Source: Sedimentitalea arenosa (lineage in GTDB: Bacteria > Pseudomonadota > Alphaproteobacteria > Rhodobacterales > Rhodobacteraceae). From it: a stretch of DNA of 48,245 nucleotides. The position numbers and the translations under genes were made by a program. Positions within the stretch are counted from its first letter, which is position 1. The number at the start of each line of letters is the position of its first letter. The notes beneath the pieces were generated by a model, which had not been told where the DNA came from, did no database searches, and saw only the letters and a list, made by a program, of their open reading frames with translations. The DNA lies in NCBI RefSeq assembly GCF_016428585.1, contig NZ_JAELVR010000016.1:1-48245 (forward strand), read 5' to 3'. Of this stretch, positions 23,087-31,137 are shown piece by piece.

Positions 23087-23728
23087 TCAGACCTTGGTGT
23101 CGTCTTCCGTCTCGGCAGAGTCCTCGGGCGTCTCGACGCCTGCGGCTTCGGCGAGGTCATCATCGTCGGAGGCCGCGCTGCCGATGTCGTCGAAGAGTTC
23201 GGCGATCTCGAATTCGGCGGCCGCTTCTTCTTCGGCGGCCAGTTCCTGGATCGATTTGCCGGAGGCTTGCAGTTCAGCCTCGTCCGGGGAGCGGGCGACG
23301 TTCAGTTCGATCGTCGCGGTCACCTCGGGGTGAAGCGTCACCAACACCTTGTGCAGGCCGAGTTCCTTGATCGGGCGTTCGATCACGACCTGCTTGCGGT
23401 CGATCGAGAAGCCTTCCTCGGTGGCGACGTCGGCCGCGTCACGCGTGGTCACCGACCCGTAGAGCGAGCCCGCGTCGGATGCGGAGCGAATCACGACGAA
23501 CTGCTGACCGTCGAGCTTGGCAGCGAGGGCTTCGGCTTCCTTGCGGGTTTCCAGGTTGCGCGCTTCGAGCTGTGCTTTCTGCGCTTCGAAATTCGCGATG
23601 TTGGCGTCGGAGGCCGACAGCGCCTTGCCCTGAGGCAGGAGATAGTTGCGGGCATAGCCCGACTTGACGTCGACCACGTCGCCCATCTGGCCAAGCTTGG
23701 CCACGCGTTCCAGAAGGATCACTTGCAT
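23087..23728 (-). CDS. rplI: 50S ribosomal protein bL9 with long acidic C-terminal extension
   Basis: The product has 213 residues; bL9 is usually near 150. The N-terminal 50S-binding domain is typical ([36 protein letters not shown]). The central helix [21 protein letters not shown] and the second domain ([30 protein letters not shown]) follow. Residues ~155-213 are an extension rich in Glu, Asp and Ala ([26 protein letters not shown]), low complexity and probably disordered. It is the last gene of the rpsF-rpsR-rplI operon. Confidence 0.97.
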   Translation of the reverse strand: MQVILLERVAKLGQMGDVVDVKSGYARNYLLPQGKALSASDANIANFEAQKAQLEARNLETRKEAEALAAKLDGQQFVVIRSASDAGSLYGSVTTRDAADVATEEGFSIDRKQVVIERPIKELGLHKVLVTLHPEVTATIELNVARSPDEAELQASGKSIQELAAEEEAAAEFEIAELFDDIGSAASDDDDLAEAAGVETPEDSAETEDDTKV

Positions 23729-23741
23729 GTCAAATTCTCCT

Positions 23742-23969
23742 TTATTTCACGGCGTAGGGGAGCAGGGCGAGGAAGCGGGCGCGCTTGATCGCGCGGGCCA
23801 GTTCACGCTGCTTCTTGGCCGAGACGGCGGTGATGCGGCTGGGGACGATCTTGCCGCGCTCGCTGATGTAGCGCTGCAGAAGACGGGTGTCCTTGTAGTC
23901 GATGGCCGGTGCGTTGTCGCCCGAGAAGGGGCACACTTTACGACGGCGGAAAAACGGTTTGGCTGCCAT
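23742..23969 (-). CDS. rpsR: 30S ribosomal protein bS18
   Basis: This 75-residue protein is of normal length. It begins [17 protein letters not shown] and carries [18 protein letters not shown] and [24 protein letters not shown], the standard bS18 core that pairs with bS6 on 16S rRNA. It is the middle gene of the operon. Confidence 0.98.
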   Translation of the reverse strand: MAAKPFFRRRKVCPFSGDNAPAIDYKDTRLLQRYISERGKIVPSRITAVSAKKQRELARAIKRARFLALLPYAVK

Positions 23970-23998
23970 GGTTTACAATCCTTTTCTCAAGCGTTTGA

Positions 23999-24352
23999 TC
24001 AACGGCGCTCGCGACGGTTGTCGCGGTCGTCACGCTTCTGCATCTGCACCGAGGGCAGTTCCTTGTGCTCGTCGACCTTGATGGTCAGAACGCGCATCAC
24101 GTCGTCGTGCAGGCGCATCAGGCGCTCCATTTCCTGAACGGCCGGCGCAGGGGCGTCGGTGCGCAGGAAGGCATAGTGGCCCTTGCGGTTCTTGTTGATC
24201 TTGTAGGCCATCGTCTTGACACCCCAGTATTCGTGATCGACGAGGCTGCCGCCATTGTCGGTCAGAACGGTGCCGAAGTGTTCGATAAGGCCTTCTGCTT
24301 GCGTGTTGGACAGATCCTGACGCGCAATCATGACATGCTCATAGAGGGGCAT
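23999..24352 (-). CDS. rpsF: 30S ribosomal protein bS6
   Basis: This 117-residue protein is typical: MPLYEHVMIARQDLSNTQAE, WGVKTMAYKINKNRKGHYAF and the C-terminal acidic/basic tail DRDNRRERR. It starts the ribosomal operon 108 bases downstream of a good promoter and forms the bS6-bS18 pair. Many bacteria autoregulate this operon through a bS6-bS18 binding site in the leader; a GC-rich hairpin is present here. Confidence 0.97.
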   Translation of the reverse strand: MPLYEHVMIARQDLSNTQAEGLIEHFGTVLTDNGGSLVDHEYWGVKTMAYKINKNRKGHYAFLRTDAPAPAVQEMERLMRLHDDVMRVLTIKVDEHKELPSVQMQKRDDRDNRRERR

Positions 24353-24390
24353 GTGGACTCCTGTTTTGTTTCAAGGCGCATTTCAAAGGT

Positions 24391-24414
24391 GGGGCCTGAT
24401 CCTTCCGCGGCCCC
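24391..24414 (-). promoter_or_regulatory. Hairpin in the rpsF leader, possible bS6-bS18 binding element
   Basis: On the minus strand GGGGCC, a 12-base loop beginning GCGGAAGG, and GGCCCC form a 6-bp stem, with CCG next to the loop on the 5' arm. It lies 39-62 bases before the rpsF start. Known rpsF leader elements bind the bS6-bS18 pair at a CCG in a stem-loop. The match here is by general layout only. Confidence 0.35.
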
Positions 24415-24459
24415 GCCACGAGAGACTGCGCGGTTCAAGTGGTTGCGAAAGGAGCGCTC

Positions 24460-24487
24460 CGTATACACGCTTTGTGTTCGGGAGCAA
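24460..24487 (-). promoter_or_regulatory. Promoter of the rpsF-rpsR-rplI operon
   Basis: On the minus strand TTGCTC (24487-24482) and TATACG (24465-24460) are separated by 16 bases. This is a good sigma-70-type pair placed ~108 bases upstream of rpsF, leaving room for the leader hairpin. Confidence 0.55.
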
Positions 24488-24561
24488 GCTTGATCGCGCT
24501 TGCCATGCGCCCCGAGCAGGACAGATAGAATACCAAGAGATTTCGCGGGCGCGAGAGGGCA

Positions 24562-25137
24562 ATGATGAGATCAGGATGGATGGCAGCGGGACTTGTCGTT
24601 TGGGCCGGCATGGCGTCTGCCGAACCGCGAACCTACAGGCTGGACCCCAGTCACAGCCAAGTCCTGTTCAGCTACAACCATCTTGGCTATTCGACCACCT
24701 GGGGCATGTTCTCGGGCTTCGACGGCGACATCCTGTTCGACCGGAACAATCCCGCGGGATCAAGCGTGTCCGTCTCAATCCCGACGGTATCGATGTTCAC
24801 TGGGTGGCAGGCGCGGTTCGATGCCTTCACGTCTCCCGATTTCCTCGATGCGGCAGCCCATGACATGATCACTTTCACCTCGACAGCGATCGAGGTGACT
24901 GGCGAGACCACCGCGCTGATCTCCGGCGATCTGACCCTGAACGGGGTTACGCGGACGGTCGTTCTCGATGCGCGCCTGAACCAGGCCGCTCCGCATCCCA
25001 TGGAGGCTCGCGACTGGGCCGGGTTCGACGCCACCACGACACTGAACCGGTCCGATTTCGACATGGGCCAGTTCGCCCCCTTTATCAGCGACGAGGTCGA
25101 GTTGCGCATTTCCGTCGAAGCCTTCGCCGTCGAGTGA
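24562..25137 (+). CDS. Periplasmic YceI-family protein
   Basis: The ATG pair at 24562/24565 gives ~190 residues. A signal peptide (MRSGWMAAGLVVWAGMASA-EPR) is followed by the YceI pattern TYRLDPSHSQVLFSYNHLGYS, FDGDILFD, SVSIPTVSMFTGWQARFDAF, TGETTALISGDLTLNGVTR and TLNRSDFDMGQFAPFIS. It is 78 bases ahead of a second YceI gene and shares its strand, so the pair may be co-transcribed. Isoprenoid-lipid binding is known for the family. Confidence 0.9.
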   Translation: MMRSGWMAAGLVVWAGMASAEPRTYRLDPSHSQVLFSYNHLGYSTTWGMFSGFDGDILFDRNNPAGSSVSVSIPTVSMFTGWQARFDAFTSPDFLDAAAHDMITFTSTAIEVTGETTALISGDLTLNGVTRTVVLDARLNQAAPHPMEARDWAGFDATTTLNRSDFDMGQFAPFISDEVELRISVEAFAVE

Positions 25138-25215
25138 GCGCGCCGCGTGATTCTTGGGCTTGCCTGATCCACCGTGATTTAGCAGGTTGAAGGCCCGAGA
25201 ACGAGGAAACCGATC

Positions 25216-25800
25216 ATGAGACACCTGAGGTTCGTGGTGCCCTTTCTGCTGTTCGCGCTGGCCGCTCAGGCAGAAACCTGGCTGGCGAACCCGGATCACA
25301 CCGAGGTGCGCGCCTACTGGGACCATGCGGGGTTCTCGGAACAATCGCTGGAATTCACGCGGTTTGACGGATCGCTGCAATTCTCGCTGGATGATGTTCC
25401 GCAATCCAACGCCTTCTTCGCGATTCCGGTGGAAAGCATGGTGACGGGAGTCGCGCAACTGGACCGGGATCTGCGCGGGCCGACTTTCTTTGACGTCGAG
25501 CGCTATCCCAACATCACCTTCCAATCGACCGGATTTCAACAAGTTGGCCAGCGTGCGGTGAAGGTCACCGGCGATCTGACCATCAAGGATGTCACAAGGG
25601 AGGTGGTGTTCGATGTCACTGTGCGCAACGTGGGCGACCATCCCGTGGGACGCTTTTTCGAGCCGTTTCAAGGCAAGTGGCTGGGTGTGACGGCGGTCAC
25701 CGAGATCAAGCGGTCGGATTGGGGCATGGGCGCCTTTGTCCCGATCGGATCGGATGAGATCCGGATCGAGATCAATTCCGAGTTGAGAGCGCAGGACTAG
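25216..25800 (+). CDS. Periplasmic YceI-family protein, second in the tandem
   Basis: This 194-residue protein has a signal peptide (MRHLRFVVPFLLFALAAQA-ETW) and the YceI core: WLANPDHTEVRAYWDHAGFSEQ, FDGSLQFSLDDVPQSN, PVESMVTGVAQLDRDLRGP, VKVTGDLTIKDVTREVVFDV and KRSDWGMGAFVPIGSDE. It differs clearly from its neighbour, so the two are old paralogs rather than a recent duplication. It ends 13 bases before the stop of the convergent cytochrome b561-YceI gene. Confidence 0.9.
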   Translation: MRHLRFVVPFLLFALAAQAETWLANPDHTEVRAYWDHAGFSEQSLEFTRFDGSLQFSLDDVPQSNAFFAIPVESMVTGVAQLDRDLRGPTFFDVERYPNITFQSTGFQQVGQRAVKVTGDLTIKDVTREVVFDVTVRNVGDHPVGRFFEPFQGKWLGVTAVTEIKRSDWGMGAFVPIGSDEIRIEINSELRAQD

Positions 25801-25812
25801 GTACGACGGCGG

Positions 25813-27048
25813 TTACTGCTCCGGCGTCGCTCGTGTCGCGGTCAGGGTGACGGACACTTCGACGTCAAAGCCCAGCATGCCCTCGTCCGTCACGGTTGAG
25901 CCGATATCGTAGTCGAGGCGATTGAGTTGTGTTGTGCCCGAGATGTCGGCCCTGCCGTTGGCGAGGTCGAGCGTGAAAGGCAGGCGAACCGGCACCGAGG
26001 CGCCTTTCAGCGTCAGGGGTCCTTCGGCGATCAGCCCTGTTTCAGTCACCAGGATGTCGCCCTCGAAGCGCGCGGTCGGATGCCGCTCCGTATCAAGGTA
26101 TTCCGGACCCATCGCCTGTTCTGTGACCAGCCCGAGAGTGAGAGAGTCGACAGCGATGGTCACCGAGACGATCCCCGCGCGTCCGCTCTCGACCGTTTCA
26201 TCGAAGGTGATATCCGCCGACCAGGTGCTGAAACTGCCGGTGACCGTGCTTCCCAGTTGGGTGATCGTGAGCCCGAGTGTGCCGTCCGTTACCTGCCAGT
26301 CCGACCCGGAAGTCGCACGCGGTGAATCGGTGAGGCTGCCGCCGCGCTGGTCATCGTAGAGGCCGGTTGCAAAACCGATGCCGAGCGCGACGCTCCAGAC
26401 CGCGAGTGCGGCCAGAATGGGGGCGATGGCCTTGGGGGCAGGCGTTACCTGCGTGCCGTTGTGCCGGCCGAACCACATGCGCTGCAAGGTCGTGTCGCGA
26501 TCGATCAGGTGATGTTTCAGTGCGCCGGCCACGTGCAGGAGGATGGAGATCACCAGAACCCGCTCGAACGTGACGTGCAATCCCGAGAATAGATCGGCAA
26601 GGCGAGGAGACGCGGGAATGAACGGCAGGGCCTGACCAAAGGGCCAGAGGATTGGGGCGAACCCTGGAGCTGCCGAGTGGGCGGCCCAGCCGGTCAAGGG
26701 AACCAGCAGCAGAGAGCCGTAGAGCAACCAGTGCACCGTCCGGGCTAGAAACACCTGGACGCGCTGCTCGGCCGAAACGGGGCCGGGCTTGGGTTGGCTC
26801 AGCGCCCAGGCGATGCGGGCGAGGGCCGTGCAGAAGATCGCGACCCCAACCGTCTTGTGCAGCGAGAACAGGAGTGCCGCGCGCGCAATCGTATCCGGAT
26901 CGGCGCCGCCCTCGGGCAAAATGAGTGCTTCGGCCATGTCCTTGGCAATTATTCCGAGCGGAATCACCGTCAGGATCAGCAGCGCGGTCAACCAGTGAAA
27001 TGACTTGGTAATGACGCCATATCCGGCGGCGGTGTTGGCAAGGCGCAT
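25813..27048 (-). CDS. Cytochrome b561 domain fused to a YceI domain
   Basis: This 411-residue fusion has a four-helix b561-type membrane domain in residues ~10-200. Possible heme-ligand histidines are in KSFHWLTALLIL, LFSLHKTVGVAIF, FERVLVISILLHVAGALKHH and nearby. A further hydrophobic segment (about 205-225) leads to a periplasmic YceI domain (about 235-411: SDWQVTDGTLGLTITQLGST, ITFDETVESGRAGIVSVTI, LVTETGLIAEGPLTLKGAS, TTQLNRLDYDIGS). Similar cytochrome-b/YceI fusions are known in proteobacteria. It likely moves electrons between quinol and a periplasmic partner, with the YceI domain binding an isoprenoid such as a quinone (inference). It converges on the tandem YceI genes and diverges from fabD. 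Confidence 0.9.
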   Translation of the reverse strand: MRLANTAAGYGVITKSFHWLTALLILTVIPLGIIAKDMAEALILPEGGADPDTIARAALLFSLHKTVGVAIFCTALARIAWALSQPKPGPVSAEQRVQVFLARTVHWLLYGSLLLVPLTGWAAHSAAPGFAPILWPFGQALPFIPASPRLADLFSGLHVTFERVLVISILLHVAGALKHHLIDRDTTLQRMWFGRHNGTQVTPAPKAIAPILAALAVWSVALGIGFATGLYDDQRGGSLTDSPRATSGSDWQVTDGTLGLTITQLGSTVTGSFSTWSADITFDETVESGRAGIVSVTIAVDSLTLGLVTEQAMGPEYLDTERHPTARFEGDILVTETGLIAEGPLTLKGASVPVRLPFTLDLANGRADISGTTQLNRLDYDIGSTVTDEGMLGFDVEVSVTLTATRATPEQ

Positions 27049-27140
27049 TCGGTGCTCCGTGATATGAATTCAGAATAGGGTAAAATCGGCTTTGGACAAC
27101 GCGCGCGTCGACCGAAGGAGCAAGCTGTTTGCAAGCGGCG

Positions 27141-27169
27141 TTGCCTCTTTACCGCCTGCGGGCTATGCC
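27141..27169 (+). promoter_or_regulatory. Putative promoter of fabD-fabG
   Basis: TTGCCT (27141-27146) and TATGCC (27164-27169) are separated by 17 bases and lie 25 bases before the fabD start. TTGCCT is also the -35 chosen for acpP. The -10 is weak. Confidence 0.4.
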
Positions 27170-27193
27170 AAGGTCGGACAGCGGAGGCAGGAT

Positions 27194-28132
27194 ATGAGCA
27201 AAGCATTTGTTTTTCCCGGACAAGGCGCGCAGACCATCGGCATGGGCCAGGCATTGGCCGAAAACTATGCCGCTGCGCGGGCCGTTTTTGACGAGGTCGA
27301 CGATGCGCTGGGCGAAAAACTGAGCGACTTGATCTGGTCGGGCGACATCGAGACCCTGACCATGACGCAAAACGCGCAGCCGGCCCTCATGGCGACATCG
27401 CTTGCGGCGCTGCGGGCGCTCGAGGAGGAAGGCATCACCCTGTCGCAGGCGCAGTTCGTCGCAGGGCATTCGCTCGGCGAATATTCGGCGTTGGCGGCAG
27501 CTGGCGCGCTGAGCGTGAGTGACACCGCGAAACTGCTGCGCACGCGGGGTCTGGCCATGCAGGAAGCGGTTCCGGTCGGGGTTGGCGCGATGGCGGCCCT
27601 GTTGGGGTTGGAACTCGCTGCGGTACGCGAGGTAGCCTCCGAGGCGGCGCAGGGGCAGGTCTGCGAAGCCGCCAACGACAACGACCCGGCGCAGGTTGTG
27701 GTGTCGGGCAACAAGGCGGCGGTGGAGCGCGCGGTCGAAATGGCGAAGGAGCGCGGCGCAAAACGCGCTGTCATGCTGCCGGTCAGCGCGCCGTTCCATT
27801 GCGCCCTGATGGCGCCAGCGGCCGATGTGATGGCCAAGGCGCTTGCAGATGTAACGATCGCCGCGCCCAGCGTGCCGCTGGTCGCCAATGTGACGGCCGA
27901 GCCGGTCAGTGACCCGGACCGTATCCGCGACCTGCTGGTGCAGCAGGTCACAGGCGCCGTGCGGTGGCGCGAGAGCGTTATGGCGATGGCACAGGCAGGT
28001 GTGACCGAGATCTGGGAGATCGGCGCCGGGAAGGCATTGTCGGGCATGGTGCGGCGGATCGACCGGTCGATCGTTTGCCGTGCAGTCGGCACGCCCGAGG
28101 AGGTGAAAGCCGCTGCGGACTCGGCGGCCTGA
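27194..28132 (+). CDS. fabD: Malonyl-CoA:ACP transacylase
   Basis: This 312-residue enzyme moves malonyl from CoA to acyl carrier protein. The start is the ATG at 27194 after GGAGGCAGGA. The marks are FVFPGQGAQTIGMG at the N-terminus, the nucleophile in GHSLGEYSAL (S93), the active-site Arg in the RTRGLAMQEAVP region, the His in SAPFHCALM and the Gln region NVTAEPVSD. It begins the fatty acid block and is followed 53 bases later by fabG. Confidence 0.97.
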   Translation: MSKAFVFPGQGAQTIGMGQALAENYAAARAVFDEVDDALGEKLSDLIWSGDIETLTMTQNAQPALMATSLAALRALEEEGITLSQAQFVAGHSLGEYSALAAAGALSVSDTAKLLRTRGLAMQEAVPVGVGAMAALLGLELAAVREVASEAAQGQVCEAANDNDPAQVVVSGNKAAVERAVEMAKERGAKRAVMLPVSAPFHCALMAPAADVMAKALADVTIAAPSVPLVANVTAEPVSDPDRIRDLLVQQVTGAVRWRESVMAMAQAGVTEIWEIGAGKALSGMVRRIDRSIVCRAVGTPEEVKAAADSAA

Positions 28133-28185
28133 CTGCGATCACATGATTATCGGCACCGCGCAACGGTGCAGGAAAGGAACAGGAT

Positions 28186-28923
28186 ATGTTTGATCTTACG
28201 GGAAAAACCGCGCTCGTCACCGGTGCCTCGGGCGGTATCGGCGCGGCGATCGCGCGCGCGCTGCACTGTGCCGGTGCCACGGTCGGGTTGTCAGGCACGC
28301 GAGTCGAGCCGCTTGAGGCCCTGGCCGCCGATCTGGGCGAGCGTGCGCATGTATTGCCCTGCAACCTCAGCGACCTCGACTCGGTGGATGCGCTGCCGAA
28401 ACAGGCCGCCGAGGCGATGGGCGGTGTCGACATATTGGTGAACAACGCGGGCATCACGCGCGACAACCTGTTCATGCGGATGTCGGATGATGAGTGGAAC
28501 AGCGTGCTGCAGGTGAACCTCACCTCGACCTTCAAGCTGTGCAAGGGAGTCATGCGCGGGATGATGAAGGCCCGCTGGGGACGGATCGTGAATATCAGCT
28601 CGGTCGTCGGCGCCACCGGCAATCCGGGGCAGGCGAACTACGCCGCGTCCAAGGCCGGCATGATCGGCATGTCCAAAAGCCTCGCCTATGAAGTCGCCAG
28701 CCGCGGCATCACGGTGAATGCGGTGGCACCCGGGTTCATCGCAACCGCCATGACCGACAAGCTGACGGATGACCAGAAGTCAGGAATCTTGAACCAGGTG
28801 CCGGCAGGTCGGATGGGCGAGGCGGATGAGATCGCTGCGGCAGTGCTCTATCTCGCCAGCCCGGAAGCCGGGTATGTCACAGGTGCGACCCTGCATGTGA
28901 ACGGAGGGATGGCGATGCTTTAA
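28186..28923 (+). CDS. fabG: 3-oxoacyl-ACP reductase
   Basis: This 245-residue NADPH-dependent short-chain reductase is complete. It has the cofactor loop TGASGGIGAAIARAL, NNAGITRDNLFMRM, and the catalytic set S139 (NISSVVG), Y152 and K156 (YAASK). PGFIATAMTDKL and the C-terminal GATLHVNGGMAM are FabG-typical. The ribosome site is AAAGGA. It reduces 3-oxoacyl-ACP in fatty acid elongation. Confidence 0.97.
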   Translation: MFDLTGKTALVTGASGGIGAAIARALHCAGATVGLSGTRVEPLEALAADLGERAHVLPCNLSDLDSVDALPKQAAEAMGGVDILVNNAGITRDNLFMRMSDDEWNSVLQVNLTSTFKLCKGVMRGMMKARWGRIVNISSVVGATGNPGQANYAASKAGMIGMSKSLAYEVASRGITVNAVAPGFIATAMTDKLTDDQKSGILNQVPAGRMGEADEIAAAVLYLASPEAGYVTGATLHVNGGMAML

Positions 28924-29059
28924 GGCGGCGCCGAAGTTGCGCGTCGTGCAATACACGGACCTGCTTTGCAGATGCAGCATGATCTGAGGCTTGTTTCGTT
29001 TCGCGAAAGCCCCTATCTGCCGCTCGGGTTTGGACCTCCGGCCCGTAATCGTAAACCGT

Positions 29060-29087
29060 TTGCCTAGGCGTAACTCTATGCTATAGG
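29060..29087 (+). promoter_or_regulatory. Putative acpP promoter in the long fabG-acpP gap
   Basis: The 313-base gap between fabG and acpP has no gene. TTGCCT (29060-29065) and TATAGG (29082-29087) are spaced by 16 bases. This leaves a leader of ~140 bases before acpP, GC-rich near 29109-29170, with a small GGGCA/TGCCC hairpin at 29204-29216 just ahead of the ribosome site. A separate promoter for acpP suits the high ACP demand. Confidence 0.5.
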
Positions 29088-29236
29088 CGGCGCATATTTC
29101 AGCAGGGGGCCGTCGGCCGCGCCTGACTTACCCGGGCAACCGGGATCTAGCCGCCTGACAAGGGCAAAACCAACCTACCCCGAAGCGGGCAAGGGCAGAC
29201 TTGGGCAAAATGCCCGTTATGGAATGAGGACTAATC

Positions 29237-29470
29237 ATGAGCGACGTCGCAGACCGCGTTAAGAAAATCGTTGTGGAGCACCTTGGTGTTGAAGAAGACA
29301 AAGTGGTCGAAGGTGCCTCTTTCATCGACGATCTGGGCGCCGACAGCCTGGACACCGTCGAACTGGTGATGGCGTTCGAAGAAGAGTTCGGGATCGAAAT
29401 TCCCGATGATGCGGCCGAGACCATCCAGACGTTCGGCGATGCAGTGAAATTCATCTCCGAAGCGTCCTGA
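29237..29470 (+). CDS. acpP: Acyl carrier protein
   Basis: This 77-residue acidic four-helix protein has the phosphopantetheine Ser in [12 protein letters not shown] (S37). Typical flanks are [16 protein letters not shown] and [19 protein letters not shown]. Codon use is that of a highly expressed gene. It carries acyl chains for FabG, FabF and other enzymes. A strong terminator follows, so it is a one-gene transcript. Confidence 0.98.
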   Translation: MSDVADRVKKIVVEHLGVEEDKVVEGASFIDDLGADSLDTVELVMAFEEEFGIEIPDDAAETIQTFGDAVKFISEAS

Positions 29471-29490
29471 CGCAACGGACCGGAGAATTT

Positions 29491-29528
29491 GATCGGCGGT
29501 CCCCGGCGGGGGAACGCCGATTTTTTTT
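29491..29528 (+). terminator. Intrinsic terminator of acpP
   Basis: ATCGGCGgtCCCC / GGGGaaCGCCGAT with a short GGC loop is followed by eight T residues, starting ~20 bases after the acpP stop. Confidence 0.9.
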
Positions 29529-29613
29529 GTCCGAACGACTTGTGACTTGCATCCAGGCGGGCGCTGCTGCCAGTCATTGGGCCAATGAGACAGGCAATCC
29601 CTGCGGTAGAGAC

Positions 29614-30153
29614 ATGAACCGCGCGACACCCAACATCAACACAGCCCGTCTGACCCTGCGCGCGATGCGGCCAGAGGATTTCGACCGCTATGCAGAGATC
29701 TGGGCACAGCCCGAAGTCGTCCGCTTTTCCGGTGGTCGTCCGTTGTCGCGTGGCGAGGCGTGGAATGCGTTCCTGCGCAACGCGGGGCATTGGCAGATGA
29801 CGGGATTCGGCCAATGGGCCATCGCTGAGCAGCGAACGCGGCGGATGGTCGGGCACACCGGGTTCTGCTTTTCCGCGCAGGGCTATGGGGCGGACTTCGA
29901 TCCGTTCCCCGCGGCGGGCTGGGTACTTGCGCCCGAGGCGCAGAGCAAGGGGTATGGCGTCGAGGCGACCTCTGCCGCGCATGACTGGTTCGACCGGATC
30001 ATGCCCGGCAAGCTTGTGACGTCCGTGCATGCTGAGGACATCGGCTCGCTGCGGCTGGCAGCAAAGTTGGGCTATGAGGAAATGCAGGAAATCACGCATG
30101 GCGACGATTCGGTCGTTCTGCTGCGGCGGACCGGCCCTCCCGCCGCGCTCTGA
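29614..30153 (+). CDS. GNAT-family N-acetyltransferase (RimJ/RimL type)
   Basis: From the ATG at 29614 the product has 179 residues. An upstream frame from 29527 overlaps the acpP terminator, so I do not use it. It starts with INTARLTLRAMRPEDFDRYAEIW, the usual RimJ/RimL opening. The acetyl-CoA loop is WVLAPEAQSKGYGVEAT (Q/RxxGxG-like: QSKGYG), followed by VHAEDIGSLRLAAKLGYEE. The substrate is unknown. It has no terminator before the HisA-like gene 99 bases on. Confidence 0.85.
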   Translation: MNRATPNINTARLTLRAMRPEDFDRYAEIWAQPEVVRFSGGRPLSRGEAWNAFLRNAGHWQMTGFGQWAIAEQRTRRMVGHTGFCFSAQGYGADFDPFPAAGWVLAPEAQSKGYGVEATSAAHDWFDRIMPGKLVTSVHAEDIGSLRLAAKLGYEEMQEITHGDDSVVLLRRTGPPAAL

Positions 30154-30252
30154 CGCCGCAAACGGGTCAGTCTGCGCCGGATTACGCGATTTGGCATGTC
30201 TCCACTGTGCTATCCTGTCCGCGTTCCGAAACCGGCAGCAGGGAGTGCGGCC

Positions 30253-30996
30253 ATGTTGGTCTTTCCGACGATCGAATTACAGCGCGGACGGTGCGTCTCG
30301 CTAGAGAAGGGGCGGCTGGACCAGGCGACGATCTGGCATGTCGATCCCGTCGAAACCGCACGCGGCTTCGCCACTGCGGGAGCGGAATGGATGCATGTAA
30401 CCGATTTCGACGCGGTCGAGGGCCGCGATGACAACAGCGAGTTGATCGGCGAGATCATTCGCGCGGCCGGTATCCCGGTGCAGTTGGGTGGCGGATTCCG
30501 CAGTCGCGAGTCGGTCGAACGCTGGATCGAACGCGGCGCGGGACGCATCGTGATCGGCACCCTGGCCGCCCGCGATCCGGACCTGGTCCGTGAGTTGGCC
30601 AAGTACTACCCGGATCAGATCGTGCTGGCGGTGGATGTCTGGCGGGGACAGGTCATGACAGAAGGCTGGCGGACTCCCAGCGCTTTCACACCTGATGGTT
30701 TTATCGCGGCCTTTGGTGACACGCCGTTTGCGGGGCTGATCATCACCGACATAGACAGCGAGATCGAAGATTTGGATGCGCAACTTGGCCTGATCTCGGG
30801 ACTGGCGGCGCAGGCGCGCATCCCGGTGATCGCCAACGGAGTCGTGCACTGTGTCGATGACATCGCCCGTTTGACCTATGTCCAGAACATCTGGGGCGCG
30901 TTGGTCGGCAGACCGCTGTTCGAAAAGACCTTTGCGCTGTCGGAGGCCCTTTCGGTCGCGCGGCCGGGGCGTGAGGAAGTGGCCGAATTTCAGTAG
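30253..30996 (+). CDS. HisA/HisF-related TIM-barrel protein, divergent
   Basis: The ATG at 30253 (GGGAG upstream) gives 247 residues, the size of HisA. It begins MLVFPTIELQRGRCVSLEKG, where true HisA has PAIDLKxG; the catalytic Asp8 is replaced by Glu8. The middle has QLGGGFRSRESVERW (first phosphate loop kept), LAVDVWRGQVMTEGW with the second Asp kept, and IITDIDSEIEDLDA instead of the DGT-type loop. IANGVVHCVDDIARL has NGV instead of GGV. It is therefore a paralog that may have another substrate. It lies among fatty acid genes, away from any his genes in this window. Confidence 0.75.
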   Translation: MLVFPTIELQRGRCVSLEKGRLDQATIWHVDPVETARGFATAGAEWMHVTDFDAVEGRDDNSELIGEIIRAAGIPVQLGGGFRSRESVERWIERGAGRIVIGTLAARDPDLVRELAKYYPDQIVLAVDVWRGQVMTEGWRTPSAFTPDGFIAAFGDTPFAGLIITDIDSEIEDLDAQLGLISGLAAQARIPVIANGVVHCVDDIARLTYVQNIWGALVGRPLFEKTFALSEALSVARPGREEVAEFQ

Positions 30997-31137
30997 GGAA
31001 CAAGCACGCGCCGGCGCTGGGATAAGAACCTTTAGCGGGCAAAAACGCGCCGGTTGGGGACAAGCTGCGCCCTTGCCCCCATCCCCCGGTGCAGGGTAAG
31101 AGCGTGGTCCAACAGGACACGGGCAAGAGGGCAGGTC

